This document shows, in pieces, positions 41,521-52,014 of a stretch of 64,000 nt of DNA (the first letter of the stretch is position 1; each line of letters starts with the position of its first letter). The position numbers were made by a program, and so were the translations under genes. The stretch comes from Mauremys mutica (taxonomy: Eukaryota; Chordata; Testudines; Geoemydidae), in assembly GCF_020497125.1 (NCBI RefSeq), contig NC_059072.1, forward strand, positions 306,422,781-306,486,780, given 5' to 3'. The notes beneath the pieces are model-generated. The model was not told the DNA's origin and made no database searches. It saw nothing but the letters and a program-made list of their open reading frames with translations.

Positions 41521-42185
41521 TGTGATAATGATGCTATGCAACCCACACGCTAACCACAGAAGCAGGGGCAAATTCAGCCTTGACTATTCAGGCACAATTC
41601 CGACTTCAGAGCTGAGTTCGGACTATAATCATTTAGTCTTAACAAATGAGGAATTCTGAAAAGATGTGAGGTTTGTCTTTTAAACCAGTCAAATTTTGTC
41701 AAGTGCACTTCTGCTGCTAGCTAAAATACACCAAAAAAGGGAGATTGTCAGGGTTTCATTGTTATGCACTTAGAAGTAGCTGTGACAGGTTATATTGGGG
41801 AAATCCAGATTCAGTTATATGAATGGTGCTGTAAAACAGATTGTTTAGGGATGTAAGAGCAAGGAGCAGCCATTAAAATTTCACTTTTATTACTCTGGTG
41901 ACATCATTAAATTTTACAGTAATTTACATGAAGAGGGCAGAGTAGGAGAAGAATTTTGTTACTGTGAAGTCCACTGTGAACAATCACCATGCAGATCTAA
42001 TTTACCTGTTCAGTGCTTAGATAGCACTTTGGTGACAGGCAGTATAGAAAAATCTAAGAGAAGAGAGAGAGCGAGAAACTGCCAACTAAAAGGAAAAACA
42101 AAACAGATTCCATTCTGAGCCTAGAAAGAAGGACATAATATGAGAAAAATAAAAGCTGCAAAAATTCTAACTCTTTTTTGTTATT
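41521..42185. other. No recognisable feature
   Basis: Unassigned sequence. Confidence 0.5.
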
Positions 42186-42186
42186 G

Positions 42187-42372
42187 GAGATATACCTATC
42201 TCCTAGAACTGGAAGGGACCTTGAAAGTTATTGAGTCCAGCCCCCTGCCTTCACTAACAGGACCAGCTACCGATTTTTGCCCCAGATTCCTAAGTGGCTC
42301 CCTGAAGGATTAAACTCCTAACCCTGGGTTTAGCAGGCCAATGCTTAAACCACTGAGCTATCCCTGCCCCCT
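42187..42372 (-). mobile_element. tRNA-derived SINE (tortoise Pol III type), antisense
   Basis: On the minus strand it starts GGGGCAGGGATAGCTCAG (A box TAGCTCAGTGGTTTAAGC, about 42361-42344), has a B box GGGTTAGGAGTTTAATCC (about 42325-42308), and ends with a LINE-like tail and repeats of ATCTCC-type sequence (GGAGATAGGTATATCTCC). Known turtle SINEs combine a tRNA-like head with a CR1-type tail, which this matches (GGTCCCTTCCAGTTCTAGG). It is a retroposon, not a functional tRNA gene. Confidence 0.85.
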
Positions 42373-42379
42373 TTGTATG

Positions 42380-43672
42380 TAAAGATGCTTCCATGCCCTT
42401 TTGATATGAGCCAGATCAGAATTTTTGCAAAGTTTAGAAGTGTTCACATCTGCGATTTTGATTCAGCCCATGTAGAGAGGGGATAGCTATGATGTTCAAA
42501 TCCAGATACAAACTTTTAATTTTTGGAGTTTTGGTTGAGGGTCATTTCTAATTATATTTAGTACAATGAAAACTCTGCAGCAAGAACAGCCCCCTGTTAA
42601 GAATTGGGGGAGGGAAGGAGCAATCAGTTGACATCCTGAGCAATAAACTCCACTCTGTTCCTTAAATAGGAAAGATACTCTCTGTATAAACGAAAGCTTT
42701 TGTGTCAACTTCTACTGTGTGCACACAGTTATGCTGTTCAATATATGCTTGTAAAATATGACTGGGTTACTTAAAATCAGCATTTGTCTTTGAAGCATAC
42801 CATTGCTATAGTAATGTTACCCCTTTTTGACCCGAGTGGCTAGTCAAAGTTTGGGGCACTGAAGATGTTCCAGTTGGGAGTGGAAATTGCCACAGTCTGG
42901 TATTTTCTTTGATGCAATCTTGTTTATTAGCAAGGAGTTAGCAAAATCCTGGATTTCCAAATGCAGGAGGAACCAAAAAGAGTTTCTTTGCTTACAGTCC
43001 CAAAGTCTCTTTCGCTCATGTTGGGATTCTCTCCGAGACCTTTTTTTCCACTCTGTTATCCAGAACACCTTGTCCGTTTCTGGGAGGGTACCTCATCCAG
43101 TTCTCTGGGATCCAAAAAGCTCAGTTCAACTCTGGATTTCATCGTTCAGGTACTTTAGTTGGCATACAGAAAAGCTACTCTGAGTTGAACTTAAGTGTAA
43201 GGGGTGGTTATAGGGCACACATCTAAAGTTACTCAGCAAAACTTCACCCTCTATGCATTTTTACTAACACTAATAACACATGCATTCTTAACCATACATT
43301 GCATCATATGCCTCATGATTGGCTTGATTACATTTCAGGAACCAATCTCTGTACAATATGCTCTCTGTCCATGCATTGTCCATACTTTACCTCATCTCTA
43401 CATTCCTAGTTTATCTTGTCCATTCTTATCTTCTTTGTAGTAAGTGGTTCCCTGGGGTGTTCTCCCTCTTACGTTAGCTGGCTCAGACATCCTGACTCCA
43501 GCATACTGTTTGTTAAGCCCCTATTTGCAACTTAACCTTCCATTCACTTTCCCAATCATGGCCATTGAGGCAAGTTACTTATGTCAAGCCAGGCCTACAA
43601 CCCACACCAGATCCAGAATCCGTATCTCTAGCTTCTTGCAGGGTCACACCCCCAGTTTGTCCAGACTGTCTC
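42380..43672. other. Unassigned, possibly LTR-derived
   Basis: The stretch 42860-43480 has overlapping open frames of 65-98 codons on both strands but no recognisable domain. The composition suggests a retroelement flank, but I cannot define ends. Confidence 0.3.
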
Positions 43673-43675
43673 TCA

Positions 43676-43915
43676 GGGCTTGTCGACAATGTTGCAAAAG
43701 ACAAAAGTTTTGCCAATGCAAGTGGCAGTGTGAACACGGCTTTGTCGGCAGGAGTGCTCTCCTACCGACAAAGCAACTGCCGCTCGCAGGGCTGGAAGTA
43801 TTTTGTCGGCAAAAGTGCCGACAAAATACCAATAGAGAGCATTCACACACGCTGACTTTTAGTGACAAGGCTGTGTCAGTCTTGTCACTAAAAGCTACAT
43901 AGTGTAGACAAGCCC
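43676..43915. mobile_element. PIF/Harbinger-like MITE
   Basis: A 240-bp element with ends GGGCTTGTCGACAATGT and ATAGTGTAGACAAGCCC, flanked by TCA on both sides (43673-43675 and 43916-43918). The interior has three hairpins: CTTTGTCGGCAGGAG/CTCCTACCGACAAAG, TATTTTGTCGGCA/TGCCGACAAAATA and TTTTAGTGACAAG/CTTGTCACTAAAA. Non-coding. Confidence 0.85.
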
Positions 43916-44184
43916 TCAGTTTCTCCCAGTCTGCCTTGCTTCATTTTGTCTTGTGCCTCTTTCTGGCAACACATACAAAATATTTGCACTAATCAAAGCC
44001 TTAGCCCCTGTGTTTGAAAACACGTGGACAACACGATTCAGCTTCTACTCGGTGTTTCTATGTGCCTGTGTTTTTAAGTGCTACTGCTATTGTTTCAGCA
44101 CCTGGTTACAATGGCTTCTTTACATGTATTCTGAATGGAAGGTGGCAGCTAGGCCTGACCTATAACAAAGTTTAGCCCAATATC

Positions 44185-44231
44185 ACTTATTTTACAGTGA
44201 TAGTCCATAACACTATCACTGTAAAATAAGT
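44185..44231. repeat. Perfect 19-bp hairpin
   Basis: ACTTATTTTACAGTGATAG (44185-44203) is the exact reverse complement of 44213-44231, with a 9-bp loop TCCATAACA. It is not part of any element I could bound. Confidence 0.9.
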
Positions 44232-44239
44232 AAATATGC

Positions 44240-44984
44240 AAAATATTATGGACTGGTTTGAGCAAATCTAAGGCCAACTAGAAAGCCAATCAGCTGTGTC
44301 CTCCTGGCTTCAAGTCCCAAAATTCAGCATGCAACCTTGTCCCCGCAGTCCTATCATAACTACCATGCCAGGCTACTTGTGCTAGTAGTGGTGTGTATGT
44401 AGATTCACTCCCATGCAGGGACCAGTGGGGATATGTGAAATATACCCAGGAATAGGGCAGCCAATGCTGTAAAAGCTGTAATTATGTAGAGTCTGATGGG
44501 AATTTGATTTACCTCTGTTACTCCAGAGAATCTGGCCTTGCAATAGAGTTTCACAGGCATAAAACTGGGGTAACTGTAAAGTAGAAGTGAAAGAGAGCCA
44601 ACGTGTCCGGAAGTACTGTGTGTGTTTGTGGAGGAGTTAGGAAAATGTATTTATAGCCCTGTGGACCCTTGTGGCTGCCGGTGTGACAGTACTGGATGAT
44701 CTTGCACAGGACATACTTCAAATATTCCCACAGAATTCAGAGGTGATGTGTAAGGAGGTGTATTGTAAGTTACACTTTGGCCAGTAGGTATGAGTCCAAA
44801 TGAGTCTAAGGGACTTGTTTACACGGGCTATAAGGGCTTGTCTACATGGACACTAGCCTGCTGTGCACCAACTGTGTGTGTGGACCCTTGTAATGGGGTC
44901 TAGAGGCCCCACACTGAACCAGAACTGGGAGTAGAGCAATACTGGGCTAGGAAGGCCCTGCCCCTTCTCAGGTACAAAGTGTGT
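44240..44984. other. Mostly unassigned; MITE end at 44826-44870
   Basis: AAGGGCTTGTCTACATGGACACTAG (44829 onward) is the end of the same Harbinger-like family as 43676-43915, without a partner end. The rest is unassigned. Confidence 0.5.
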
Positions 44985-47900
44985 TGTTGTCCGAGTGCTT
45001 GCACATGTCCATTCCGATTTTAGGTGGGTGCATGCCCCAAGCACAGCTGTCGGAGATTTTTCACGTAGTGGTTTCTGTGGGCTTGGCTTTGGCGCCCCCT
45101 GGTGCCGTGCACTCATAGCACAGGTATAAGAGGGCCCCGCCAATCCTGCACTCCTCAGTTCCTTCTTACAGCCCATGCAGCCGTTGGAACTTTCCCTCTG
45201 TGCCTTGAGCAAAGCATCTTAGTGGTTTTCAGTTGTTTTTTTTATTGTAAACATTTCATAGTCTATAGTTGTAGTAATTTCAGTAGTTTTAGTATATTTA
45301 GAGTTGTAGGTTAGGATTCCTCTCTGAACTTGGCGAGGCAGTCCCTCCCTCCCCCAGTACCGGGGCATGCCTCAGGTGCCGGGATTCAAGAAGTGTTTTT
45401 CATGTGGCAAGCCTACTGCCACTTAGTGATCTACACTTCAGTTGCCTCAAGAGTTTGGGAGACGGTCATAGAAAAGAACGCTGCCACATTTTTCGGGAAT
45501 TCAAGCCCCAACCACAGAAGGACGGAGCAGCAAGACTGAAAGTTCTCATGGAGGTAGCACTGAGATCCACCTCAGAGCCGAGATCAGACTTGGCGCTGAG
45601 TACTTCGGCATCAGTGCATAGTGAGCCACCAGCCACTAAGAGCTCTCAGCACCATTCCTCCTCACCAGTGCTGAAGAAGGAAACATTGAGGCCACTGGGA
45701 GAAGACCTGTTCCCCGGCACCAAAGGGAGACAAGTGGGCAGAATGGGGTAGAGCAAGACACATGCCGGGCTGCTCTCCCTCCCTCTCCAGTACTGCGGCA
45801 ACCGTCAGCAGTGTCAGCAGCACTGGCATCGCAGACTCCAGATGTTCAACTGGCTTCCTGGCACTGGACAGACTAGTTCATGGTGCCATTGACCCTCGAG
45901 GCCTACATGGCAGCAAAGAACATAATGACTTTGCTGGTACTGAGCCTGGCTGGGAGGCAGGATGCAGCACCGCTGGCGCCACCCAGCAGCACCAAGACAT
46001 CAACCAGCTTTAGGCCACTCTCAGGGCCAGCCTATAGGGGGAAGTCCCCTTTCATTGCCTCGCCAGAGATGTCTCCACAGCACCAATCACTGGCACCAGG
46101 AGGATTGGCGCTGCTGTGGTCACTGTGGTCCTCTTCCTCATTTTTCAATTTGGACTTGGGGTCTGACTTCTTGAGATGCCAGCACTGGCGGGAGGTTCCA
46201 CGTCAATCCCCACACCCAGCTCTGCCTTCAGGGGTGCTGGGAAGAGTGATGCCACAGAGAACATGGCCCGTGGGTCCATGGGGTCCAGCACCACTGGAAC
46301 CTATAGGGGTTTCACCCGGGCCAAGGCACTAGCTCGAGGTGCTCCTACTTGGTGTCCTCGGAGACTACAGTGGCACCAGGGGCATATCGAGAGACTCTGG
46401 GACCAATTCCAGAGCAAGTCCCAGTACTAAACCCAGCACTGACCCGGGCCTACTCCACAGTACCGAAACCAGTACCGGGACTGGTGCTGGTCAACAAGAA
46501 CAGGCTCCTCAGGAGGAGGTTGCATTAGATGCTATGGCAGCACATGCCTCCTCTTCATCTTCTCCAGAGGATGAGCTGATGCTCAAGGGCCCTTCCTGCC
46601 AGAGGATGACCTTAGAGCCACCAGGACTTACTAAAGCGGGTGGCCTGTAATCCAGGGTTGCAGGCAGAGGTCATCAAGGAACCATCAGATGGATTCTTGG
46701 ACATTTTGTCGGACGCAGCCCCTGCACAATGCCATCATGGGACTGATCAAGGCCCACTGGCAGAATCCTGCCTCCATCCTGCCTACGGCCAAGAGAATAG
46801 AAAGGAAGTACTTTGTGCCTTCTAAAGGCTGCGAGTTTCTGTTCTCGCATTTCCCATCAGGGTTTCTTTTTGTAGAGGCTGCCAACAAGAAGGATCACCA
46901 AGGCCAGATGGGGTCTACCCCCAAACCTAAGGAGCCCAGAAAGATGGAACTTCTGGGGAGGAATGCCTATTCGAGTGGGGAAGGGTGGACATCAGTTACG
47001 GATAGGGAACCAGCAGGCGTTGCTCGGTCGCTATGACTTTAACATGTGGAGGCTATGAACAAATTTAAGGACAGACTTCCACATGACAGCCAGCAGGAGT
47101 TCTCGACCCTCGTAGACAAGGGCAAGACAGTGGCTAGAGCCTCCTTGCAGGTGGCTCTTGATGCTGCAGACTCAGCAGCCAGATCTGTGGCCACAGCTGT
47201 GACCATGCGTAGGAGTTCGTGGTTGCAGGCATCAGGGTTCCCTCAAGAAGTACAACAATGGGTACAAGATCTGCCATTTGAGGGACCCTTGCTCTTTTCG
47301 GAGCAAACAGATGCCAGGCTCCATGAGTTCAAAGACACTAAGGCAACACTGAAGTCGCTGGGTCTGCAGTCACAGTCACAGCCTAGGAGACAATATAGGC
47401 CACAACAATATGGTCGTTTCTACTCCCATCAGACTGGTTACTACCACAGGATACGTAGGAACAAGGGCTTGAGATGTAGGTCTCCCCCACCTTCTTCCTC
47501 CTCTGTGGGTCTGACGCAAATTGGCTCCATGTCACTTGGGCACCTCAAAACACCTGCTTTGAGAGGTTTATCGAGGGCAGCATACTGATTCCTCACAATC
47601 CAGATTCAGTTATTCCTATTTTTTCTGACCGTCTTTCCCACTTCCCAGAGGCCTGGAAACTGGTCACCTCCGACCGCTGAGTTCTAAACACAGTGGAATT
47701 TGGTTATACCCAATTTATTTCAACCCTACCTTCCCACCCATCTTCCCTGTCTCTTGTAAGGGACCCTTCTCATGAGCTTCTGCTAGAGTGAGAAGTTCAA
47801 TCCCTCATCAGAATGGAAGCAGTGGAGGAGGTTCCACTATAAGGGGGAAAAGGTTTTATTCCTATTATTTTTGGGAGGTCTAAGATCCATCTTGGACCTG

Positions 47901-48769
47901 TGTTGACTCAGCCATTATCTCAAGAGGTTGACATTCTGTATGGTATCCTTGAGGTCGATCATTCCATCAATGGAGCCAGGGGATTGGTATGCTGCCCTCA
48001 ACTTAAAAGGTGCATACTTCCACATATCGATCTTTCAAGGTCACAGAAGATTCCTGAGGTTTGTGGCAAAACAAGGACATTACCAGTTTGTGGCCCTGCC
48101 GTTCAGCCTCTTGGCAGCCCCAAGAGTCTTCACCAAATGTATGGCAGTGGTAGCAGCCTTTCTCAGGAGAAAAGGAGTTCATATATTTCCTTACCTCGAT
48201 GACTGGCTCATCAAGGGCAGGTCTCGAGTACAAATGCAGTTGGACATCGCCCTCTTACAATCAACCTTCCGGGCATAGGGCCTTCTCATCTATGTTTAGA
48301 AATTGACCCTGATACTCATTCAGAGAATAGAATTAATCGGGACAGTCCTTGACTCCCAGCTGGTGAATGTCCTTCTCCCAGAGAATCATTTTCATGTGAT
48401 TACAGAGTCAATATATCACATTCAGTATCAACCGATCACCACAGTCAGACTCTATTGAGCCTTCTCAGCCACATGGCTTTGTGCACATATGTCATTCGTC
48501 ACACGAGGCTGAGACTCAGACCTCTCCAAGCCTGTCTGGCTACGGTATACTACCCTGCAAGGCACCACTTGGACAAGGCAGTCACAGTGCATCCTCATAT
48601 CCTTGGTTCCCTGTCATGGTGGTTGGATTACCAAATGGTCTGTGAAGGGATTCCCTTCACAAAACCTCAGCCAGTGGCACACCTGGTGTCCGATGCCTCA
48701 GAACTGGACTGGGGAGTCCACCTAGGGACGCTTAAGACCCGGGTCGTTGGTCCACAGAGGACTTACCAC
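44985..48769 (+). mobile_element. DIRS retrotransposon, 5' end to RNase H
   Basis: Starts with the terminal repeat (CCGAGTGCTTGCACATGTCC, 44992-45011). A TATAAGAGG promoter-like box follows at 45126-45134, then the leader (CTCAGTTCCTTCTTACAG), gag, reverse transcriptase and RNase H. It stops inside RNase H at about 48769, where a hAT end begins. The recombinase and 3' terminal repeat are lost. It is the best preserved of the four DIRS pieces in the window. Confidence 0.85.
45380..47590 (+). pseudogene. DIRS gag, several frameshifts
   Basis: ORF1 protein of DIRS, probably RNA-binding. It starts with a zinc-knuckle-like region (KKCFSCGKPTAT near 45389, then HFSCLK and GHRKERCHI in the next frame, 45404-45751). 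A long serine/proline/threonine-rich middle follows, with repeated CAGTACC-type codons (45760-46650). The conserved C-terminal part is in two frames: 46689-47036 (AKRIERKYFVPSKG) and 47046-47588 (LPHDSQQEFSTLV, ARASLQVALDAADSAARSV and the QDLPFEGPLLF block). About six open pieces remain. The last is 180 codons and intact across the helical core. Confidence 0.82.
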
Positions 48770-48784
48770 CAGTGTTCCCTCTAA
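47780..48784 (+). pseudogene. DIRS reverse transcriptase and RNase H, truncated
   Basis: This part copies element RNA into DNA. The frame 47928-48278 contains RSIIPSMEPGDWYAALNLKG, HRRFLRFV and the catalytic YLDD (48192-48203) followed by W, as in DIRS and not in LINEs. Upstream pieces around 47830-47930 are frameshifted. After stops near 48280-48440 the frame 48455-48784 holds the RNase H start, with DASELDWGVHLG (first aspartate at 48692-48694). The protein ends at the junction with the hAT fragment at 48770. Confidence 0.88.
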
Positions 48785-48842
48785 TTTTTCCAATGCATGT
48801 GTGGAATGAATTTTGTAATGTGCACCAATACGGAGGTGATGC
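48770..48842 (+). mobile_element. hAT end fragment between DIRS and CR1
   Basis: CAGTGTTCCCTCTAATTTTT and GTGGAATGAATTTTG followed by GTGCACCAATACGGAGGTG is the left half of a foldback hAT family known to me from turtles. The right half is replaced by CR1 sequence, so the CR1 insertion or a deletion removed it. Confidence 0.5.
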
Positions 48843-48899
48843 CATAGACAGATGCAGAGACAGATGAATCCTGGAGCTGAATGCCTGGCTGTGAGGATG

Positions 48900-49050
48900 G
48901 TGTCACCAGGAGGGCTTCAGCTTCCTTGGCCACGGGATGCTGTTGCAGGAAGAAGGACTACTAAACAGAGATGGGGTCCACCTATCAAGGAAGGGGAAGA
49001 GCATATTTGGCTACAGACTGGCTAACCTAGTGAGGAGCGCTTTAAAGTAG
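48900..49050 (+). pseudogene. CR1 ORF1 esterase-domain tail
   Basis: One frame reads GFSFLGHGMLLQEEGLLNRD, then GVHLSRKGKSIFGYRLANLV and RRALK before a stop near 49047. CR1 ORF1 proteins are known to contain an SGNH-type esterase domain, and the D-x-x-H pair (DGVH at 48970-48981) is its C-terminal catalytic signature. Only this end is present; the nucleophile half lies in the part lost upstream. Confidence 0.65.
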
Positions 49051-49177
49051 GTTCAATGGGTGCAGGTGACCAAAGCCCACAGGTAAGTCAAAAACAAGGA
49101 GACCTGGGAGAAGGGTCAGAATCTGGGGGGAGCATGGGCTGTTATAGCAGAAATAAGGGAGAGACAAGATAGAACTT

Positions 49178-49205
49178 GGGCCGGGGGAGGGGCGGGGGAG
49201 GGAAT
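49178..49205 (+). repeat. G-quadruplex-forming G tract
   Basis: Four or more runs of three to five G separated by one to three bases (GGGCCGGGGGAGGGGCGGGG...). It lies between the ORF1 and ORF2 regions of the long CR1. Confidence 0.7.
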
Positions 49206-49209
49206 CAAA

Positions 49210-49760
49210 TCAGTATCTTAGATATCTGTATACTAATGCAAGAAGTGGGGAATAAGCAAGAAGAACTTGAAATGCTAGTAAATAAACACAATTATGACAT
49301 AGTTGGCATCATGGAAACTTGGTGGGATAATACACAAGACTGAAATATTGGTATAGAAGGATACAACTTGCTCAGGAAGGGCAGGCAGGGAAAAAGGGAA
49401 GAAGTGTTGCCTTGTATATTAAAAATGTATACACTTGGACTGAGGTTAAGATACAAATAAGAGACAGACATGTTGAAAGTCTTTGGGTAAGGATAAAAGG
49501 GGTAAAAAACAAGGGTGATGTCATGGTAGGGGGTCTACTACAGACCACCTAATCAGGAAGAAGAGGTGGATGAGGCTTTTTTTAAACAACTAACAAAATC
49601 ATCCAAAGTGCAGGACTTGATGGTGATGGGGGACTTCAACTACCCAGACATCCGTTGGGAAAATAACACAGCAGAGCACAGATTATCCAACAAGTTCTTG
49701 GAATTTATTGGAGACAATTTTTTATTTCAGCAGGTGGAGAAAGCTACTTAGGGGGAGGCT
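49210..49760 (+). pseudogene. CR1 ORF2 endonuclease, broken
   Basis: This enzyme nicks target DNA to start reverse transcription. Pieces read ARSGE-like N-terminal sequence, then EELEMLVNKHNYDIVGIMET with the catalytic E (about 49262-49320), and later [13 protein letters not shown] with the GDFN catalytic box (49626-49655). At least two frameshifts or stops (near 49345 and 49480) break it. The open frame 49566-49751 covers the second half and ends in a TAG at 49749. Confidence 0.82.
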
Positions 49761-49769
49761 GTTCTAGAT

Positions 49770-51400
49770 TTGATTTTGACAAATAGGGAGGAACTGGTTG
49801 AGAATTTGAAAGTGGAAGGCAACCTGGGTGAAAGTGATCATGAAATGGTAGAGTTCATGATTCTAAGGAATGTTAGGAGGGAGAACAGCAAAATAAAGAC
49901 AATGGATTTCAAGAAGGCAGACGTTAGCAAACTCAGGGAGTTGGTAGGTAAAATCGCATGGGAAGCAAGTCTAAGGGGAAAAACATCTGAAGAGAGTTGA
50001 CAGTTTTTCAGAGACATTATTAAGGGCAGAAGAGCAAACTATCCCACTGCGTAGGAATGATAGGAAGTGTGGCAAGAGACCACCCTGGCTTAACCAGGAG
50101 ATCTTCAATGATCTAAAAATAAAAAAAGAGTCCGACAAAAAGTGGAAACTCAGTCAAATTACAAAGGATGAATATAAACAAATAACACAAACAAAATTTA
50201 GGGACAAAATTGGAAAAGCCAAGGCACAAAACAAGATCAAACTAGCTAGGGACATAAAAGGAAACAAGAAAACATTCTCCAAGTACATTAGAAGCAAGAG
50301 GAAGACCAAGGACAGTGTAGCCCCGTTACTCAATAAGGTGGGAAAGACAATAACAGAAAATGTGGAAATGGCAGAGGTGCTTAATGACTTCTTTGTTTTG
50401 GTTTTCACCAAGAAGGTTGGTGGCGATTGGACATCTAATATAGTGAAAGCCAGTGAAAATGAGGTAGGATCAGAGTCTAAAATAGGGAAAGACAAATAAA
50501 AAATTACTTAGACAAGTTAGATGTCTTCAAATCACCAGGGCCTGATGAAATGCATCCTAGAATACTCAAGGAGTTGACTGAGGAGATATCTGAGCCATTA
50601 GTGATTATCTTTGAAAAGTCATGGAAGATGGGAGATATTCCTGAAGACTGGAAAAGAGCAAATATAGTGCCCATCTATAAAAAGGGAAATAAGGACAACC
50701 TGGGGAATTACAGATCAGTCAGCTTAACTTCTGTATCTGGAAAGATAATGGAGCAAATAATTAAGAAAACAATATGCAAACACTTAGATGATAATAAGGT
50801 GATAAATAACAGTCATCATGGATTTGTCAAGAACAAATCATGTCAAACCAACCCGATAGCTTTCTTTGACAGGGTAACAAGCCTTGTGGCTAGGGGGGAA
50901 GCAGTAGATGTGGTATATCTTGACTTTAGTAAGGCTTTTGATACTGTCTCATATGACCTTCTCATAAACAAACTAAGGAAATACAACCTAGATGGAGCTA
51001 CTATAAGGTGGGTGCATAACTGGTTGGAAAATCGTTCCCAGAGAGTAGTTATCAGTGGTTCACAGTCATGCTGGAAGGGTATAATGAGTGGGGTCCCGCA
51101 GGGATCAGTTCTGGGTCCGGTTCTGTTCAATATCTTCATCATATAATGGCTTAGAGAGTACACTTACAAAGTTTGCGGATGATACCAAGTGCTTTGGAGG
51201 ATAGGATTAAAATTCAAAATGATCTGGACAAACTGGAGAAATGGTCTGAAGTAAATAGGATGAAATTCAATAAAGACAAATGCAAAGTACTCCACTTAGG
51301 AAAGAACAACCAGTTGCATATATACAAAATAGGAAATGACTGCCTAGGAAGGAGTACTGTGGAAAGGGATCTGGGGTCATAGTGTATTACAAGCTAAATA
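49770..51400 (+). pseudogene. CR1 ORF2 reverse transcriptase, few lesions
   Basis: The linker frame 49770-50000 ([13 protein letters not shown]) continues the endonuclease. The main RT frame 50550-51146 is intact for 198 codons: [15 protein letters not shown] fingers, [15 protein letters not shown] (50913-50957, first catalytic aspartate), and [14 protein letters not shown] (about 51088-51130). One base is gained or lost near 51146, so the catalytic FADD (51172-51183) sits in another frame. A second shift leads to 51173-51382 (NRMKFNKDKCKVLHLGK). It was possibly active not long before these changes. Confidence 0.9.
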
Positions 51401-52005
51401 TGAGTCAACAGTGTAACACTGTTGCAAAAAAAGCAAACATCATTCTGAGATGGATTAGCAGGAGTATTGTAAGCAAGACACAAGAAGTAATTCTTCAGCT
51501 CTACTCTGCGCTGATTAGGCCTCAACTGGAGCATTGTGTCTAGTTCTGGGCGCCACATTTCAGGAAAGATGTGGACAAATTGGAGAAAGTCCAGAGAAGA
51601 GCAACAAAAAATGATTAAAGGTCTAGAAAACATGACCTATGAGGGAAGATTGAAAAACATGGGTTTGTTTAGTCTGGAGAAGAGAAGACTGAGAGGGGAC
51701 ATGATAACAGTTTTCAAGTACGGAAATGGTTGTTACAATGAGGAGGGAGAATTGTTCTTCTTAACCTCTGAGGATAGGACAAGAAGCAATGGGCTTAAAT
51801 TGCAGCAAGGGTGGTTTAGGTTGGACATTAGGAAAAGTTTCCTAACTGTCAGACTGGTTAAGCACTGGAATAACTTGCCTAGGTAGGTTGTGGAATTGCC
51901 ATCATTGGGGATTTTTAAGAGCAGGTTGGACAAACACCTGTCAGGGATGGTCTAGATAATACTTAGTCCTGACTTGAGTGCAGGGGACTGGACTAGATGA
52001 ATTTG
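51400..52005 (+). mobile_element. CR1 ORF2 C-terminus and 3' region
   Basis: The frame 51536-51886 reads LEKRRLRGDMITVFKYGNGC and SNGLKLQQGWFRLDIRKSFL, the conserved CR1 C-terminus, followed by the short 3' UTR. No poly-A tail, as usual for CR1. Confidence 0.85.
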
Positions 52006-52014
52006 GTTCTACAA

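Larger units (their letters stand above)
48845..52005 (+). mobile_element. CR1 LINE, long copy (ORF1 end to 3' end)
   Basis: About 3.16 kb. In order: the C-terminal part of ORF1 with an esterase-type DGVHL motif (48970-48984), a G-rich stretch (49178-49205), the endonuclease of ORF2 (49210-49760), reverse transcriptase (50100-51400), and the 3' region ending near TTTGGTTCTACAAAGGGATC (about 51995-52014). It is the longest CR1 in the window. Confidence 0.9.

Noticed and set aside
42187..42372. tRNA gene on the minus strand
   Set aside because: A and B boxes are present but the tail and diverged stems show a tRNA-derived SINE.
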